Assembly (NCBI GenBank): GCA_022570795.1
Contig: JAKUDP010000002.1
Location: 2,790,001 to 2,854,000, forward strand
Direction: 5' to 3'
From: Sphaerulina vaccinii
Taxonomy: Eukaryota; Ascomycota; Dothideomycetes; Mycosphaerellales; Mycosphaerellaceae
Length of the DNA stretch: 64,000 nucleotides
Shown in pieces: positions 20,210-31,732 of the stretch; within the stretch, counting starts at the first letter, position 1; each line of letters starts with the position of its first letter. The translations under genes and the position numbers were made by a program. Below the pieces are notes generated by a model. It was given only the letters and a program-made list of their open reading frames with translations. It was not told the DNA's origin and searched no databases.

Positions 20210-21454
20210 TCACATCAAATCATCTACCATATCCCACTCATCCCTCACAATAGTCATATCAGCATCCATTCTATACCCATCCGGAACCCTTCTCGCAGTA
20301 GCCAAAGATCCAGTATAGTTGCTCCCAAAATTCGTCGGAAATCCCAACTCCTTCGGCTCCTTCGGCACCCTCAAAGCAGCATTATCATCACGATCAACCC
20401 TATCCCAAAACGTCTCCTGATAGATTTCCGCCAGCCAACGAACAGGAATTCGCCAAATGAAATGCACAGGAGGTATCGTACCCCTAACATCAATGTTGTA
20501 CTCCGGATTATTGGCGTAGCGATCGGTGATATTCTGTGCAGGATACTCTCTCAAAACAGTTTTGATACGATGTTGCACATTGCCAATCGTGTAGATCTGT
20601 TCCTTGCTCTGATCAATGGCAGTGACGATTCCACCCCAGATGCGATTTTCAACTTCGTAACCAATTTCCGATGTGTAAGAATTGGGAGCTAGATACGCGT
20701 TGCCGATACAGATGTTGTTTAGTTGATGCACTCCAGATTGTGGAAATCGTGCTAATGCCAACGCATGAGCCATTTCGTGGACGAAAATAGTACAGAGCTT
20801 CAGACTGTAGTATGCGACTAAGAAGTGATTCTTGTTGTCTAGTGCAGTCGTGATGCTGTCTAGGACCTCTCTGTCGAGTTCCATCACGGAAGCTTGGCCC
20901 GGAGATAACTTCAATTTAGTGGTCGTTGCGGCCGTCCTTCCAGCATCGTCAACAAGATGTCCTACACGTATGTATAACTTGTCAGCAACTTCCATGAATC
21001 TCTCCATCGTGTCATGTGTCTGCTTCGGCGTTAGCGTCGCGAGGGGTTCAGGGTATTGTGCAACTTGTATGACTTTGCCGAACTCATCTTTTAGTCGCGC
21101 AGGTACAGCTTTCATAGTAGCAAAGAGTATCGCGTGCCAGATTGGGAGGTGATGCAAAAGTGTTCTCCAGATCAGTCGTGCGGCCTGGTCGGGATAGGCG
21201 AACAACTTGAACCTTTCATATTCGTTACTGTGCCACTTTTCGAAATGAAGAAAGTTAGGGATCTGGTCTATTGGGGATCTGGTCCTTAAGGCTGGTTCTG
21301 GGAAGTTTGCGATGGTTTCCTCTACGAAGAAGGGATATTGAGCATCGATGACTTTCGAGGTCGATGTCAACTTCGTCTCACAGGGCTCCTGGCGGTCCTG
21401 CTGGCGTGGGGCCACAATCCCATAGCGCTTCTCGCCTCCCTTTCGTTGGAACAT
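20210..21454 (-). CDS. Orphan protein with an HExxH zinc-protease-like motif
   Basis: A single exon of 414 codons from the ATG at 21454. Around residue 230 it has LCTIFVHEMAHALALARF, a helix-borne HExxH motif typical of zincins. The downstream SEIGYEVENRIWGG could supply a third Glu ligand, as in gluzincins; this is a guess. No signal peptide is seen, so it is probably intracellular. The rest matches no family I recognise. It may be an active metallopeptidase of a lineage-specific family or a protein that only retains the fold. Confidence 0.6.
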   Translation of the reverse strand: MFQRKGGEKRYGIVAPRQQDRQEPCETKLTSTSKVIDAQYPFFVEETIANFPEPALRTRSPIDQIPNFLHFEKWHSNEYERFKLFAYPDQAARLIWRTLLHHLPIWHAILFATMKAVPARLKDEFGKVIQVAQYPEPLATLTPKQTHDTMERFMEVADKLYIRVGHLVDDAGRTAATTTKLKLSPGQASVMELDREVLDSITTALDNKNHFLVAYYSLKLCTIFVHEMAHALALARFPQSGVHQLNNICIGNAYLAPNSYTSEIGYEVENRIWGGIVTAIDQSKEQIYTIGNVQHRIKTVLREYPAQNITDRYANNPEYNIDVRGTIPPVHFIWRIPVRWLAEIYQETFWDRVDRDDNAALRVPKEPKELGFPTNFGSNYTGSLATARRVPDGYRMDADMTIVRDEWDMVDDLM

Positions 21455-22870
21455 ATTGTCAGAGTACGTGTTTGATTCTGAGAGTCCAGCTCGTCAGTGT
21501 ACTTTAGTGTCGCGTTCACAATCTTACCTTGATACTTGAACAAGAGAGAACCTGCTCTGATGTGTTCAGCGGTAGACTGATTGAATGAACTGCAGGGAAG
21601 CGGAATAAGGTGTCGACTTTGTATGTGAGCGCGAGAAGTTCACTCATAAAGCCCATGTGTCGTGAAAGAGACGCTTTCTTTGAAGCCTTTATTCCACGTA
21701 CAATAGAGGCTTTGTCTTGCATTGCAGCCATTGTTCCGTAGCTGCGTTGGCCATTGTCGCGATCAAGGTCTGGCCCGTGGCGATGCTGTTAGCGAATGGA
21801 ATGTGGAAACCATGGAATTGTCTGTCTTTATTCAGACTGAGCCGCTCGATGTGTATGTTGTTGTTGGAAGCTGTCGCGGCAGCGCTGTAGCCTTTCTCCA
21901 CTCAATGCTGTAAAGAAGGAGCAGGTGCTGCTCCGGTGGGAACAAGTTATCGTGGAAAGAACACTTCGAAGTATGAACTGATTCCATCTCGCAGGGCCAG
22001 AGGGCAACATCGAGGCGCCTGATTGGAGGCAGGGAACCGTGGCTAAGGTACTATTTGAAGAGAGGGTGTCCAGGTATCGCCAAATGCCAGCCTATGCCCG
22101 AAGCTAACAGCCGGTCATAGCAAGATGTTGTCATGGTCTCTGTAGCATCGGGAGAAGTGCGAGAAGCGCCTTTGATGATGCTGGCCGCGGATGCTTGATG
22201 TCTGTATAGGCGACGAAGTCCTCGACATGACGGATTACGAGTGTATCTAACAGCTCAAGCTGAGAAGGCACATAGTTCTGCCAGTGAGCTTTGACGCCTC
22301 GTGCAAGTTCTGGTGGTGCTTAGGGGCAGACGCGTGTCTTGTACACCTCGGAAGTGACGCGAGCTGGAAACTTCACCTTCTTGCTCGGTCCTCCAATCTC
22401 TGTTGATAGTGACCATGATCCCATACGAGATGGCGTTGGCGACGGATGTCCTTTGACACATTTCGAATTCGATTGGTGGAAGAACAGGAAGCAGAACGGA
22501 GACGAAAATGGCGACGATGACGGAGTGGGGGAGCTTGGCAAGTCTTGGCCAGCGCTCCGTTCCATCACCCCATGGAGTGATCAAACTCTTTCTCCAACCT
22601 CATCAATTGTTCCCCTCAGCCAGGAAAGATGCACCCTCGATGCCCAGAGATCTTCAGTACTCGCTTATGCTGCACACAGTGATGATCTACAGCCAAGATG
22701 GATATATTCACGATGAAACAGAATCCCTCGTATTGTGCTGGCTGTCGAGGGCTATACCTGCTCCAAAATCCCCCCGGTCTGGAAATGATGAGTGAGGTAC
22801 GTGGTTCACATACAAGGGAGACGGACCCCAGTATCATGATGGAAATGCTATACCTGCCGAGAGTATCAAT
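21455..22870. other. Long intergenic region
   Basis: About 1.4 kb with only short frames (the largest about 125 codons) lacking domains. The right end is the GH43 promoter. No motif identified. Confidence 0.4.
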
Positions 22871-23914
22871 ATGAAGTGTTCCTCATTCTCATCTGCACTG
22901 GCTGTTCTGCCATCTCTTCTAGCACTGGTATCAGCAGGCAACTACTCTAACCCTCTCCGAGATCTGACTGGAGGTGATCCCAACATCGTCTGGCATGAGG
23001 GGTGGTACTACTTCATGTCCACCAACTTCGTCGACTTGCAGATGACCCGAGCGACCACTCTCGAAGGCTTGAAAGATGGCGAGACCAAACAAGTCTGGGT
23101 CGATTCCACTCCAAGTCGTTGCTGCAATGTCTGGGCACCAGAGATGCATTACATTGATGGAGCATGGCACATCTACTATTCCGCGGGTCCGAACCCTCTT
23201 GGAGAACAGAGATCTCATGTCATCAGAGGTAAGTCGACACACTTCACCTGGATAGTGCTGCATGCTGATGGCCCAACAGGAGGCAACACACCCTGGGACA
23301 CCTACTCCTACGCCGGCCAGCTCTCCACTCCAGGCTGGGCTATCGATGGCACAATCCTTCGTTTCCCAGGTCAGAACTACTTCGTCTACTCAGCTTTCCT
23401 TGGGGGTGGATTCGAGCAAGGTGGCAGACAAAGTCTATACATCACTCCACTAACTGGTGCTTTCACAATCGGTGAGCATAAACTTCTTTCCGAACCCACA
23501 GAAGCTTGGGAGCTCGATGGCGAACCAGTCAACGAAGGTCCAAATGCGTTATACCATGGTGGTAAGACATTCATTGCCTTTTCTGGGTCATACTGTTGGA
23601 CCGCATCCTATGCCATTGGCACACTCGAATGGAACGGCTCCGGTGATCCTATGCTCTCTTCTAGTTGGAAGAAGACTGGCCCTCACTTCTCAAGCGCGAA
23701 TGGAGAATTCGGCACGGGACATAACTCTTTCTTTACGAGTCCAGATGGGAGTGAGATTTGGAACGTCTACCACTCCACTCCCGAGGCTGGAGGGAATTGT
23801 GGTGATCGTCGGTACTCCAATGCGGTTGTCATGGATTGGAACGAAGATGGCACGCCGGACTTTGGTGTGGCTCCTGGGTATGGGACTGTTTTGCAGGGAC
23901 CGAGTGGGGTGTAG
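22871..23914 (+). CDS. Secreted glycoside hydrolase family 43 (arabinanase/arabinofuranosidase/xylosidase type)
   Basis: Starts at ATG 22871 with a signal peptide (residues 1-22, ending LALVSAG). A 51-bp intron (23229-23279, GTAAGT to ACAG) is a multiple of three, so the frame stays open even if retained; spliced length is 330 residues. GH43 landmarks appear in order: GGDPNIVWHEGWYY (catalytic base Asp), CCNVWAPEMHYIDGAWHIYYS, GWAIDGTIL (pKa-modulating Asp) and VNEGPNALY (acid Glu). The five-bladed propeller length is normal. The enzyme would act outside the cell on arabinan or arabinoxylan side chains. Confidence 0.88.
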   Translation: MKCSSFSSALAVLPSLLALVSAGNYSNPLRDLTGGDPNIVWHEGWYYFMSTNFVDLQMTRATTLEGLKDGETKQVWVDSTPSRCCNVWAPEMHYIDGAWHIYYSAGPNPLGEQRSHVIRGKSTHFTWIVLHADGPTGGNTPWDTYSYAGQLSTPGWAIDGTILRFPGQNYFVYSAFLGGGFEQGGRQSLYITPLTGAFTIGEHKLLSEPTEAWELDGEPVNEGPNALYHGGKTFIAFSGSYCWTASYAIGTLEWNGSGDPMLSSSWKKTGPHFSSANGEFGTGHNSFFTSPDGSEIWNVYHSTPEAGGNCGDRRYSNAVVMDWNEDGTPDFGVAPGYGTVLQGPSGV

Positions 23915-24057
23915 AGAGTGATGAGATCTCGTGCTGAATAGAAGCAGCAGCAACAACCTCGTAGCGTCTCTGGAGGTTCCTGTAACGCGACGAGACGTGC
24001 CGGTGGAGCCCTAGAAGGCATAGTCTGGTTGAACCAGGAGAGACGCTGAGACGCGCT

Positions 24058-24597
24058 TCATGATTTCGTATATTGCTCTCCGCCCAAAGAAGCGTTTGGT
24101 ATAGTCTCAATAGCAAAGCACTTCCACACGCCATCTTCCTTCCGAAAGCGATACACAGCCATCATCGGTCTGACCACTCCCGGAGGGACACCATAAGCAT
24201 TAGAGCTGACATATAGCTGTGCCCAATGATCGCCAAAGACTTCCGTGCTCACATCAGTGATAACATTCTGATATTCTGGAGTCTCTACGAATGTCCTCTT
24301 CAAGCGGTTAAGGTAGCCTTGTGAGTCCAGATCCACATTCGACCAGACTGGTATGGCATGGCACCTGAAGTCTTGTGTAAAGTGTGATGACCAGATAAGA
24401 TCGTTACTATCCAGTTGTTGGTTGTTGATGGCGTCTGTTTGACTTCGGATGAGATCTTCTAGGTTTGTGGCAACCTCTCGCGTTGTCTTTGGATTTGTTC
24501 TTGTGTTACACGTTGGCGTTGCGGCTGGAACTCGTGGTGCGGCTGCAGCGCTCTTCGCGACAAGCGGCCGCAGATGAGTAGCGTCTGGGCCTGGCAT
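24058..24597 (-). CDS. NTF2-like (SnoaL-type) domain protein
   Basis: An ATG-started frame of 179 codons. After a 45-residue variable leader, the pattern TDAINNQQLDSNDLIWSSHFTQDF, then GVPPGVVRPMMAVYRFRKEDG and WKCFAIETIPNAS, fits the cone-shaped NTF2-like fold. It is clearly related to the two proteins at 39.5-40.9 kb, which share GVPAGIVRPAV and GIPEGIVRPAV at the same place. Members can be small enzymes or binding proteins. No catalytic residues can be named. Confidence 0.6.
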   Translation of the reverse strand: MPGPDATHLRPLVAKSAAAAPRVPAATPTCNTRTNPKTTREVATNLEDLIRSQTDAINNQQLDSNDLIWSSHFTQDFRCHAIPVWSNVDLDSQGYLNRLKRTFVETPEYQNVITDVSTEVFGDHWAQLYVSSNAYGVPPGVVRPMMAVYRFRKEDGVWKCFAIETIPNASLGGEQYTKS

Positions 24598-25262
24598 GAT
24601 CCAAATATGATGCTGTTACCGTTGCTCTTGATGGCTTGACGAGCAACGTACAGTATTGCACCGGCTCCGGCTCGTCCGATATTCCCGTGCCTGTGCTGGA
24701 GTGTGGAGTACAACGGGCGATCCCATCCTGGAGAACTTGCTACTATGGTGGCTGTAGGCAACACGATGAAGCCATGTTCAGACTCGGACCCTGTTAGGTC
24801 TATGGCATAGGGTCGAGGTTGATGTTATTGTCGGTCTGTATGCGAGATCGACAGGCGCGCGAGTGTTTCACATCTACAGTCCCAATAGATTCCGGCTTAT
24901 GTAAATACTTGGCCAAGGCTAAAAATACTTCTCCTGTTTCGGCTTGATTCACTCTGTCAACCATTTCCAACTCCAGCCAACACTCACTCTCCCCATCTCG
25001 TGGCTATGTCTGCTATGTCCGGCCAACTGCAACATCAGTGTTGCCATGCTAGTCTACAACGTCCCATAGCGCACCTGACCTTCTTGGTAGCACCATCCTG
25101 CGGGCTTCTCTTGAGCCCTAACCTAAAGACAGACAGCTAAGCTCAAGAAGGAGCTGTAGACTGGCAACATGCTCGTTTCGCTGCACAATAAGTAGCGGAG
25201 ACATCGTCCCTTCGTGGGAGCAGATCTGAAGAATTGTATCAACATCAAACGGTTCTCACGTA
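24598..25262. other. Intergenic region between divergent genes
   Basis: Lies between the NTF2-like gene (minus) and the acetyltransferase gene (plus). It should contain both promoters; no motif stood out. Confidence 0.4.
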
Positions 25263-25880
25263 ATGGCCACCATAACCTACCGCGAAGCCACAATGCAAGA
25301 CTTGGACTCCTTGTCAAGCATCTTCCCTCGAGCCTTCTATAGAGTCAACCCATACATGATGAAGCTCTGTCCTGACACTCCCAAGACTCGACAATGGTGG
25401 CGAGAAGCATTTGAGCAAGACATTCGCCACCCAGACTACGACGTCCTCGTTGCAATCGACACCTCGACAGGAGCAGTCGTAGGCTCAGTGCAGCTTCGAG
25501 AAATGAAGCCAGGCTCCCACTTTGGCGGTTTCGTAGCTCATCACCCTCCAACAGAGGACCACGACATGGAATTATGGAACGCTGCAGTGAAAGAATTTGC
25601 CGCGGACGAAGAGCGTGTAGTCGGAGATCGTTCACGTTGCTTGATCGAGGTCATGGCCGTGGTTGATGCCTACCAAGGGAGGGGCATAGGAGCAAGACTG
25701 ATGTCGTGGGCGTGCGAGATCGCTGATAGGAAGGGTTGTCCGATCTTCTTGGAGACGAGTATGGCGAAGGGGTTCTATCTCAAGCTGGACCGTGGGTTCT
25801 ACATTGTCGATGAGGATGAGAAAGGTGCTGCTATCTTGCTGCGGGAGCCTGTCAAGAAGCCAGATACAGGATTCTTCTGA
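25263..25880 (+). CDS. GNAT-family N-acetyltransferase
   Basis: A single exon of 205 codons from the ATG at 25263. It opens with the usual first strand, TITYREATMQDLDSLSSIF. Motif A, which binds acetyl-CoA, is clear at residues 120-145: LIEVMAVVDAYQGRGIGARL, with the Q-x-x-G-x-G loop. It ends in a standard strand pair (GFYLKLDRGFYIVDEDEKG). Substrates of this branch range from amines to toxic acids; none can be inferred. No neighbour suggests a pathway. Confidence 0.85.
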   Translation: MATITYREATMQDLDSLSSIFPRAFYRVNPYMMKLCPDTPKTRQWWREAFEQDIRHPDYDVLVAIDTSTGAVVGSVQLREMKPGSHFGGFVAHHPPTEDHDMELWNAAVKEFAADEERVVGDRSRCLIEVMAVVDAYQGRGIGARLMSWACEIADRKGCPIFLETSMAKGFYLKLDRGFYIVDEDEKGAAILLREPVKKPDTGFF

Positions 25881-27004
25881 CTTATGCTGTGAAGGACGAT
25901 TCCTATCGAGACCATTAACGTCCCTGGGCACTGCTTTTGTACCGAGGACTGCTAGATGCCCTGAAGAAAGACTGAAGAGCGCCTGAGGAGAGCTACCGTT
26001 TGTGTTTCAAGATGGCTTGAACCTCCGATCATGCTGGACCGGAGCGTCGAGCAGTGCTGCGCACCATGAAACATCTCGGCAGGCAGAGCGAAGCGTACGG
26101 CGATTGTTTCTAAGGTATATCAGTAGAACAGCCCCCACAACGCGATCACACACAAACGCACGGCTGCTACGCCTCGGCTCAGTATGATCAGTCCTACCAG
26201 CACTATGCAACAATCGCTGAAAACAAGTGCAACATTCGCAAATGATCAACTACAACATATATCGTGTGACCTTCCTGCAGCTGAGGCCAAGGCAGTGTAT
26301 CATTCGGACAGATTCTCGGCGAGATATTGGAACCTGTTCTGAGTCTTCATATATCAAACTACGTCACATCGTCACTCCGCATGAAACGCGTGTCAAGCTC
26401 AAGCCACGCGACTTGGCCAAGCTTGTTGATCTCAAGCTCTCGATCTGCCGCCGGGACCACCTGAGACCCTCTTTTATTCTCCGAGAGCGGACTCCCTGCT
26501 CCCTTCGTGATACTAGGAACACCGTTTGCTACTTTTCGTGCCTGTGCCTGAGACAAGGTGCGGAGCTGACAGCCTCAATCAGTATGCGCTCACACTTTCG
26601 AAAACAGAACATCGCCTCTTATGACCTGCTCAGCTGGACTTCCTCGTTTTGGCAAACGAGGCAGATGGCCAATCGCAGCTGCAAGATCGACGCAATTAGG
26701 CGTCAAGAGCCGTCGAACCGGATTGATGAATAGATAACGCTCGATCCACACCAAACAAGTTTACAGCCTCAACTGGTCTACGCCCCATCCTATCATCGAG
26801 CACAACGAGACATGCAGCTATCAAGCTGTTACAGAATTGGTGATTGCGACAGAGTCTCATGCCGCCAGCCAGCATGACGTCTTTGGCGCGTGTATGGACG
26901 GCCACGAAGTATAACTTGTTCTAGTCGTCTGCTCCCTTCACGAGAGCTCCAGACACATCTTGTCTACTTACAACACTCATCAAATCTTATCACTCAACTA
27001 CAAC
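25881..27004. other. Intergenic region
   Basis: About 1.1 kb without a supported gene. A 168-codon plus-strand frame (26227-26733) has no family features and biased composition. The right end is the protease promoter. Confidence 0.4.
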
Positions 27005-28484
27005 ATGGCATCAAGCAGCAATCTCGTGCGAGGGGCACTCACCAGAAACCCAAAGCATGTTCGAAACGGCTTGAAGTCGTACGTGCATGCCCTTCACAAG
27101 TGGAACATCAGCCCCACTGTTGATGGGCCATACTGCACTGTCAAAAAGGTATCTCAGCAAGGCAAATTTGGTGGTAAAGTTGGCGGACGTGTCTCATTCA
27201 AGGGACAGGTACTTGCGAAGAAGGATGCTTCTGGCCAGACTGGAGAGGTTCCGGTATGTTCTTCCCTGACTTCAATAAGTGTGGTAAGCTCACCACTAAT
27301 ATCTTCCAGGCAGAGGATATCGAGAACAATGCAGAGTACCTCGCTACTGTTGGCATTGGTACACCAGCACAGAACGTCAACCTCGACTTTGACACGGGTT
27401 CCGCAGGTAAGACAGTGAATGTCCTGATCTCCTCCCATCGTTATACTAATTTCGGAATGCAGATCTATGGGTTTGGAGCACTGAGCTTCCTGCCAATGTC
27501 CAGAGCACCAGTGGTCACACAATCTTCGATTCGTCCAAGAGCTCAACCTGGAAGGCTTCCTCCGGCTCGACCTGGCAGATCCAGTATGGCGATGGCTCTA
27601 CCGCTTCTGGTGATGTCGGAACAGACACTGTCACAGTCGGCGGCTTGAGCGTTGAGAATCAAGCCATCGAATTGGCGAAGACACTAAGCACACAATTCCA
27701 GCAAGGTCCTGGAGATGGTCTGCTCGGCTTGTCCTTCGGTAGCATCAACACTGTGCAGCCAACTCCTGTACAGACTCTTGTCGAGAACATGATCACGCAA
27801 CAGGACATTCCTAAGACCACCGAGCTGTTCACAGCATACCTTGGATCTACTCCTCCAGCCAGTGCCACTTCCAGCTCTTCTGGCACTTCATCTTCCGCAA
27901 CTGAAGACAGCTTCTACACCTTCGGATACATCGACAAAACCGCAACCAATGGCCAAGATCCCGTATACACTCCAGTAGACAACTCGCAAGGTTTCTGGAT
28001 GTTCGACTCCACCTCCGCCAAGGTTGGCGACAACGCAATCACCCGAAGTGGAAACACCGCCATCGCTGATACTGGAACTACTTTGGCTCTCGTCGGAGAC
28101 GATCTCTGCGAAGCTGTATACGGAGCTATCCCAGGTGCTAAGCAGAACACTCAACAACAGGGATGGGTCTTCCCAACGTCAACAGATCTCTCGACTATTC
28201 CTGCTGTTCAAGTAGCTGTCGGTGATACTCTCTTCACCATCAATCCCGAGGAGTTGCCTTTCCAGGACCTTGGTGATGGAACTTACTATGGTGGCATCCA
28301 GTCTCGTGGTCAACAGGACTTCGACATCTTCGGTGACGTGTTTTTGCGCTCGGTCTACGCCATCTTCGACCAGGGCAACACGCAGTTCGGTGCTACGCAG
28401 AGAGCTTCCACTTTGACTAGTGGTGGCTCTGGTAGTGGCGATCAGACCAGCGCTGGTGCATCGTACGGCAGATCCGAGTTGTAG
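27005..28484 (+). CDS. Pepsin-like aspartic protease (family A1), no obvious signal peptide
   Basis: Three exons (27005-27253, 27310-27406, 27463-28484) give 455 residues; the second junction splits the first active-site segment. Both catalytic triads are intact: NLDFDTGSADLWVW and TAIADTGTTLAL. The flap Tyr in WQIQYGDGS and the second-half FDIFGDVFLRSVYAIFD are as in aspergillopepsins. The N-terminus (MASSSNLVRGALTRNPKHV) looks like propeptide with no hydrophobic leader. Either a 5' exon is missed or this form is not secreted classically. A Ser/Thr-rich loop (PPASATSSSSGTSSSA) is inserted before the second domain. Confidence 0.88.
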
Positions 28485-29204
28485 AGTGATCCGAGCAGGA
28501 ATGGGGTCTCAGACCCAGATTATGAAACCAGACATGAGCTTATGAACGAATCAGCGTTGCGTACCGAACAGACGACCAGACTGTACCAGAAGAGTTGTAC
28601 CTAGACTAGTCTTGCGAAGTCAATGAATACAGTACCCAGAGTTGCGATTCCGTTCAATTCAGCAGCATTGGCAGGTAAGTGAACTTCGGAATGGTCCTAA
28701 AGTTATTGTGGCACGGTAGATCGATAGAACAGATATAGACTGTCTCAAAGCGAAAGCCTCCACGCTCAACAAACATCCAAGGCCCGCGATATTAATTTTC
28801 GAAGATCTTGGCAATGAGCTAGCGGCGGCTGTTGCCGCCCCTCTACCATTGGGTGAAGGGCTTGAGAGAACACTTCTCACTCCAGATTCCGGGGTCAAAC
28901 ACTCCATCAATGCCATCAACCTCAACTTGATTCATCATGAACGCGGCGGACGTAGATGCTTTTGTGGACGACACCATCCAATGCGCGTATGCCAGCAGAC
29001 TCTGGCCTCTCACACATGCTGTCTCCAGCCACGTTGTCGTGGCGAGTCTGCATTGGCGGCTAGGCATTGCCGAGGGCGTGATGAGGAGAAGTCGGATGTC
29101 GATCACTCATGATGGTCGAGTGTATGGCGCGGGAATGGCGTCGCTCATCAGACCGCAGGTCTATACTACCCAGAAATACGAACTTTTTGCCTTAGCAAAA
29201 TGAA
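28485..29204. other. Intergenic region
   Basis: No supported gene. Frames of about 88 codons on both strands near 28850-29200 lack domains. Confidence 0.4.
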
Positions 29205-29624
29205 GGTCTCTAATTAGTTATAAAAAATGTAGCTATTAGGTGACCGCGAAAAGCCGTGTTCAGATTAGTGCGGGACCGGCTCCGACGAGCGGCTAAACTG
29301 CTTGGCAGTCCTAGGACATTCTGCTAGCTTCCGTAGGTTCCGTACTAATCTTATTATAGTACGCCGTAGGCGCAAAGCTCCACGCAGTGGCCGCCGGAGG
29401 CAAAAGGCCGACTGCAAGTCAGATCTTTCGGGAGGCGACTACCTTAGTACCCTCCTTAGTCGTATATACGCACACAGTCGGAAACGAAGAGTAGCAAAGG
29501 CAAAGCAACGAAGCCCGGTAGACTTAAAAGCAGTTAGACCGGCGGTCTGGATACTTGAGCGGAGCTCGACAGGGACCTTTATTCCAGTATTCAAGCCCAG
29601 TACTCCCAACAGATCCTATAGAAT
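29205..29624. mobile_element. Probable transposon-derived fragment upstream of an MFS gene
   Basis: This stretch differs from its surroundings: rich in TA steps and in CGAAG/GTAG words, with a Lys/Arg-rich open frame (YAHSRKRRVAKAKQR) whose Leu and Val codons are mostly TTA/CTT/GTA. That composition resembles the two mapped elements in this window and fungal transposons affected by point mutation. I found no clear inverted repeats or target duplication, so its ends are approximate. Confidence 0.35.
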
Positions 29625-31220
29625 ATGTCGAGCGATCCATCTGAGCTCGAGAAGTCTGAAGGTGAGTCTTGTGTGCCTTGACAGCTGCCAGCCTTTGCTG
29701 ATACAGAGGACAGATGTACCTGAAATCATCTCCTTCAAGCCTGGCGACTCAGATAATCCATATAACTGGTCCAAAGCCAAGAAAATCGGTATAGTGACAG
29801 TCGGCAGTCTTATTGCTTTGAACAGCACGATTTCAAGCTCCCTCCCTAGTCTGGCATCGCCACAACTTCAACAGCATTTCCAAGTCACAGTGCAGCAACA
29901 ACTCGTCTTACCGAACTCCGTATATCTGATAGGATACGTCCTAGGACCAATTTTCTGGGCACCACTCAGCGAAAATTATGGCCGGCGATGGATCATCATC
30001 AGCACCTTCTTCGCGTACTCAGCTTTTATGCTAGGTTGTGCTCTAGCTCCGAACTGGCCTGCTTTCATCATTTTTAGGTTCTTGACAGGTCTCTTTGGGG
30101 CTACGCCCATCTCATTGACAGGAGGCTTGTTTGCTGATGTGCTCAATGATCCGGTATGGCGTGGTCGTGCTATAGCCTGGTTCATGGTTGTTGCATCTTT
30201 TGGTCCGGCTGCTGGTCCTATCCCGAGTGGATATCTTGCTGAGATCAGTTGGCGATGGTCGTTCTGGTTTGGACTCATACTTGCTGGGGTCACGATGCCG
30301 CCACTTTTGTTCTTGCCGGAGACCTTTGGACCTGCGCTGTTGATGAGGAAGGCTAAAAGGTTGAGGCAGAGGCAGCCTGAAGCTAATGTTTATGCGCCTC
30401 TGGAGTTGAAGCATACGACGCCTCGACAGGTTGTTACGCAGGTTCTTGGTCGTCCGCTGCGAATGCTCGTTCTGGAGCCCATAGTCAGCGCTTGCTGTCT
30501 ATATCTGTCGCTGATTTATGGCATCATTTTTATGTTCTTCCAGGCTTTCTCGGTCATATTCCAACCTATCTATGGCTTCGGACAAGGTGAAGTCGGACTG
30601 GCGTTTATACCACTATGCATCGGGACTCTCCTTGCCATGCCATTCTGCTTGTGGTACGATGGCATACTTCGTAAAGCGAAAGCTGCACGGGAACCTTGGT
30701 CTGCAAAGGAGGAGTACCAACGTCTACCACTTGCTTGCTTTGGGGGACCCATGATCACTGTTGGCCTCTTCTGGATTGGATGGGCAGCGAGATCGAGTGT
30801 TCACTGGATCGTGCCTATGCTGGGTGGCCTACCTTTTGGCATCGGATTTGTCCTGGTGTTCGTGGCTTTGTCCAATTACATCGTGGACTCTTACAAAATA
30901 TACTCTGCAAGCGCTCTTGGAGCGTCAAGTATTGCGCGAAGTGTCTTCGGAGTGGCTCTTCCCTTTGCGGCAAGACCGATGTATGACACACTAGGAGTGG
31001 CCTGGTAAGAAATGTGGTGATAAAAGTCGCGTCGAGGGTCCTGCTGATATGTTAATATAGGGCATGCAGTCTGCTTGGCTTCGTAAGCCTACCAATGTGT
31101 CTCATTCCTTTCGCTTTTATCTACTATGGGCCCAAGCTCAGAGAAAATAGCAAGGTCTGTCAGGACCTGGCACGAGAGCAAATCCCAAAGCAGTCACGGA
31201 CAACACAGGAACAGAAATGA
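29625..31220 (+). CDS. MFS transporter, DHA1 (polyamine/drug) type, 5' end unresolved
   Basis: The main exon reads from about 29707 (RTDVPEIISFKPGDSDNPYNWS) to 31004, then a GTAAGA intron to 31060 and a final exon to the stop at 31220. The PYNWS entry and GYVLGPIFWAPLSENYGRR (MFS signature A) are typical of fungal 12-helix DHA1 transporters such as TPO and FLU1 types. A candidate first exon, ATG 29625 to 29661 with a GTGAGT donor, is in the wrong phase for the main exon (37 nt). The true start is therefore unclear, and a transposon-like fragment directly upstream may have replaced it. Substrate not inferable. Confidence 0.75.
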
Positions 31221-31732
31221 CAGAACGACAACTTAGGACAGCAGATGGTGAGCCAGCTCGACAGGATTCAGCTCAGTCTCTGCAAGCTAGATCACAAGCA
31301 TCCACATCCCAGGAGAAACTCTATGGAGCGACAGCGCCAAGATTTGACTTAGGACGTGAGCCGTTGGAAGACGCCTGTCAAGACCCACTTTCAACATGAT
31401 GGGGAGAATTGATTAGAGTTCCCCCAAACCATGGACATCACGAAGGTGTCCTTTTCTGCAATCGAAGTCCATTGGTCAGTGTCCAATGCGCGCTAGCTCA
31501 CGTCAGCTAGTTTTTGTCTTGGAAGTACGGTATTCTAGCTACATGTCGACGAAATCTTGCTCCCGGCCTGCAACATCAACATCTGACCAAGAGTTTTCAG
31601 CTTCACAAGTTAATCACAAGGCTAGCTGCACTGTATCGAAGTTTCGAAGGACCCACCGAGAATTCACATCACCACACTCTGTTACAACAGCCAAGGCGAT
31701 TTAATCAGTGGACAAGATATCCCAACCCTAGA
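31221..31732. other. Intergenic region
   Basis: Contains the upstream region of the J-like protein gene. Short open frames here have no domains. Confidence 0.4.

Noticed and set aside
26227..26733. Plus-strand open frame of 168 codons
   Set aside because: No domain or splice support; composition is R/S/C-rich as in non-coding DNA.
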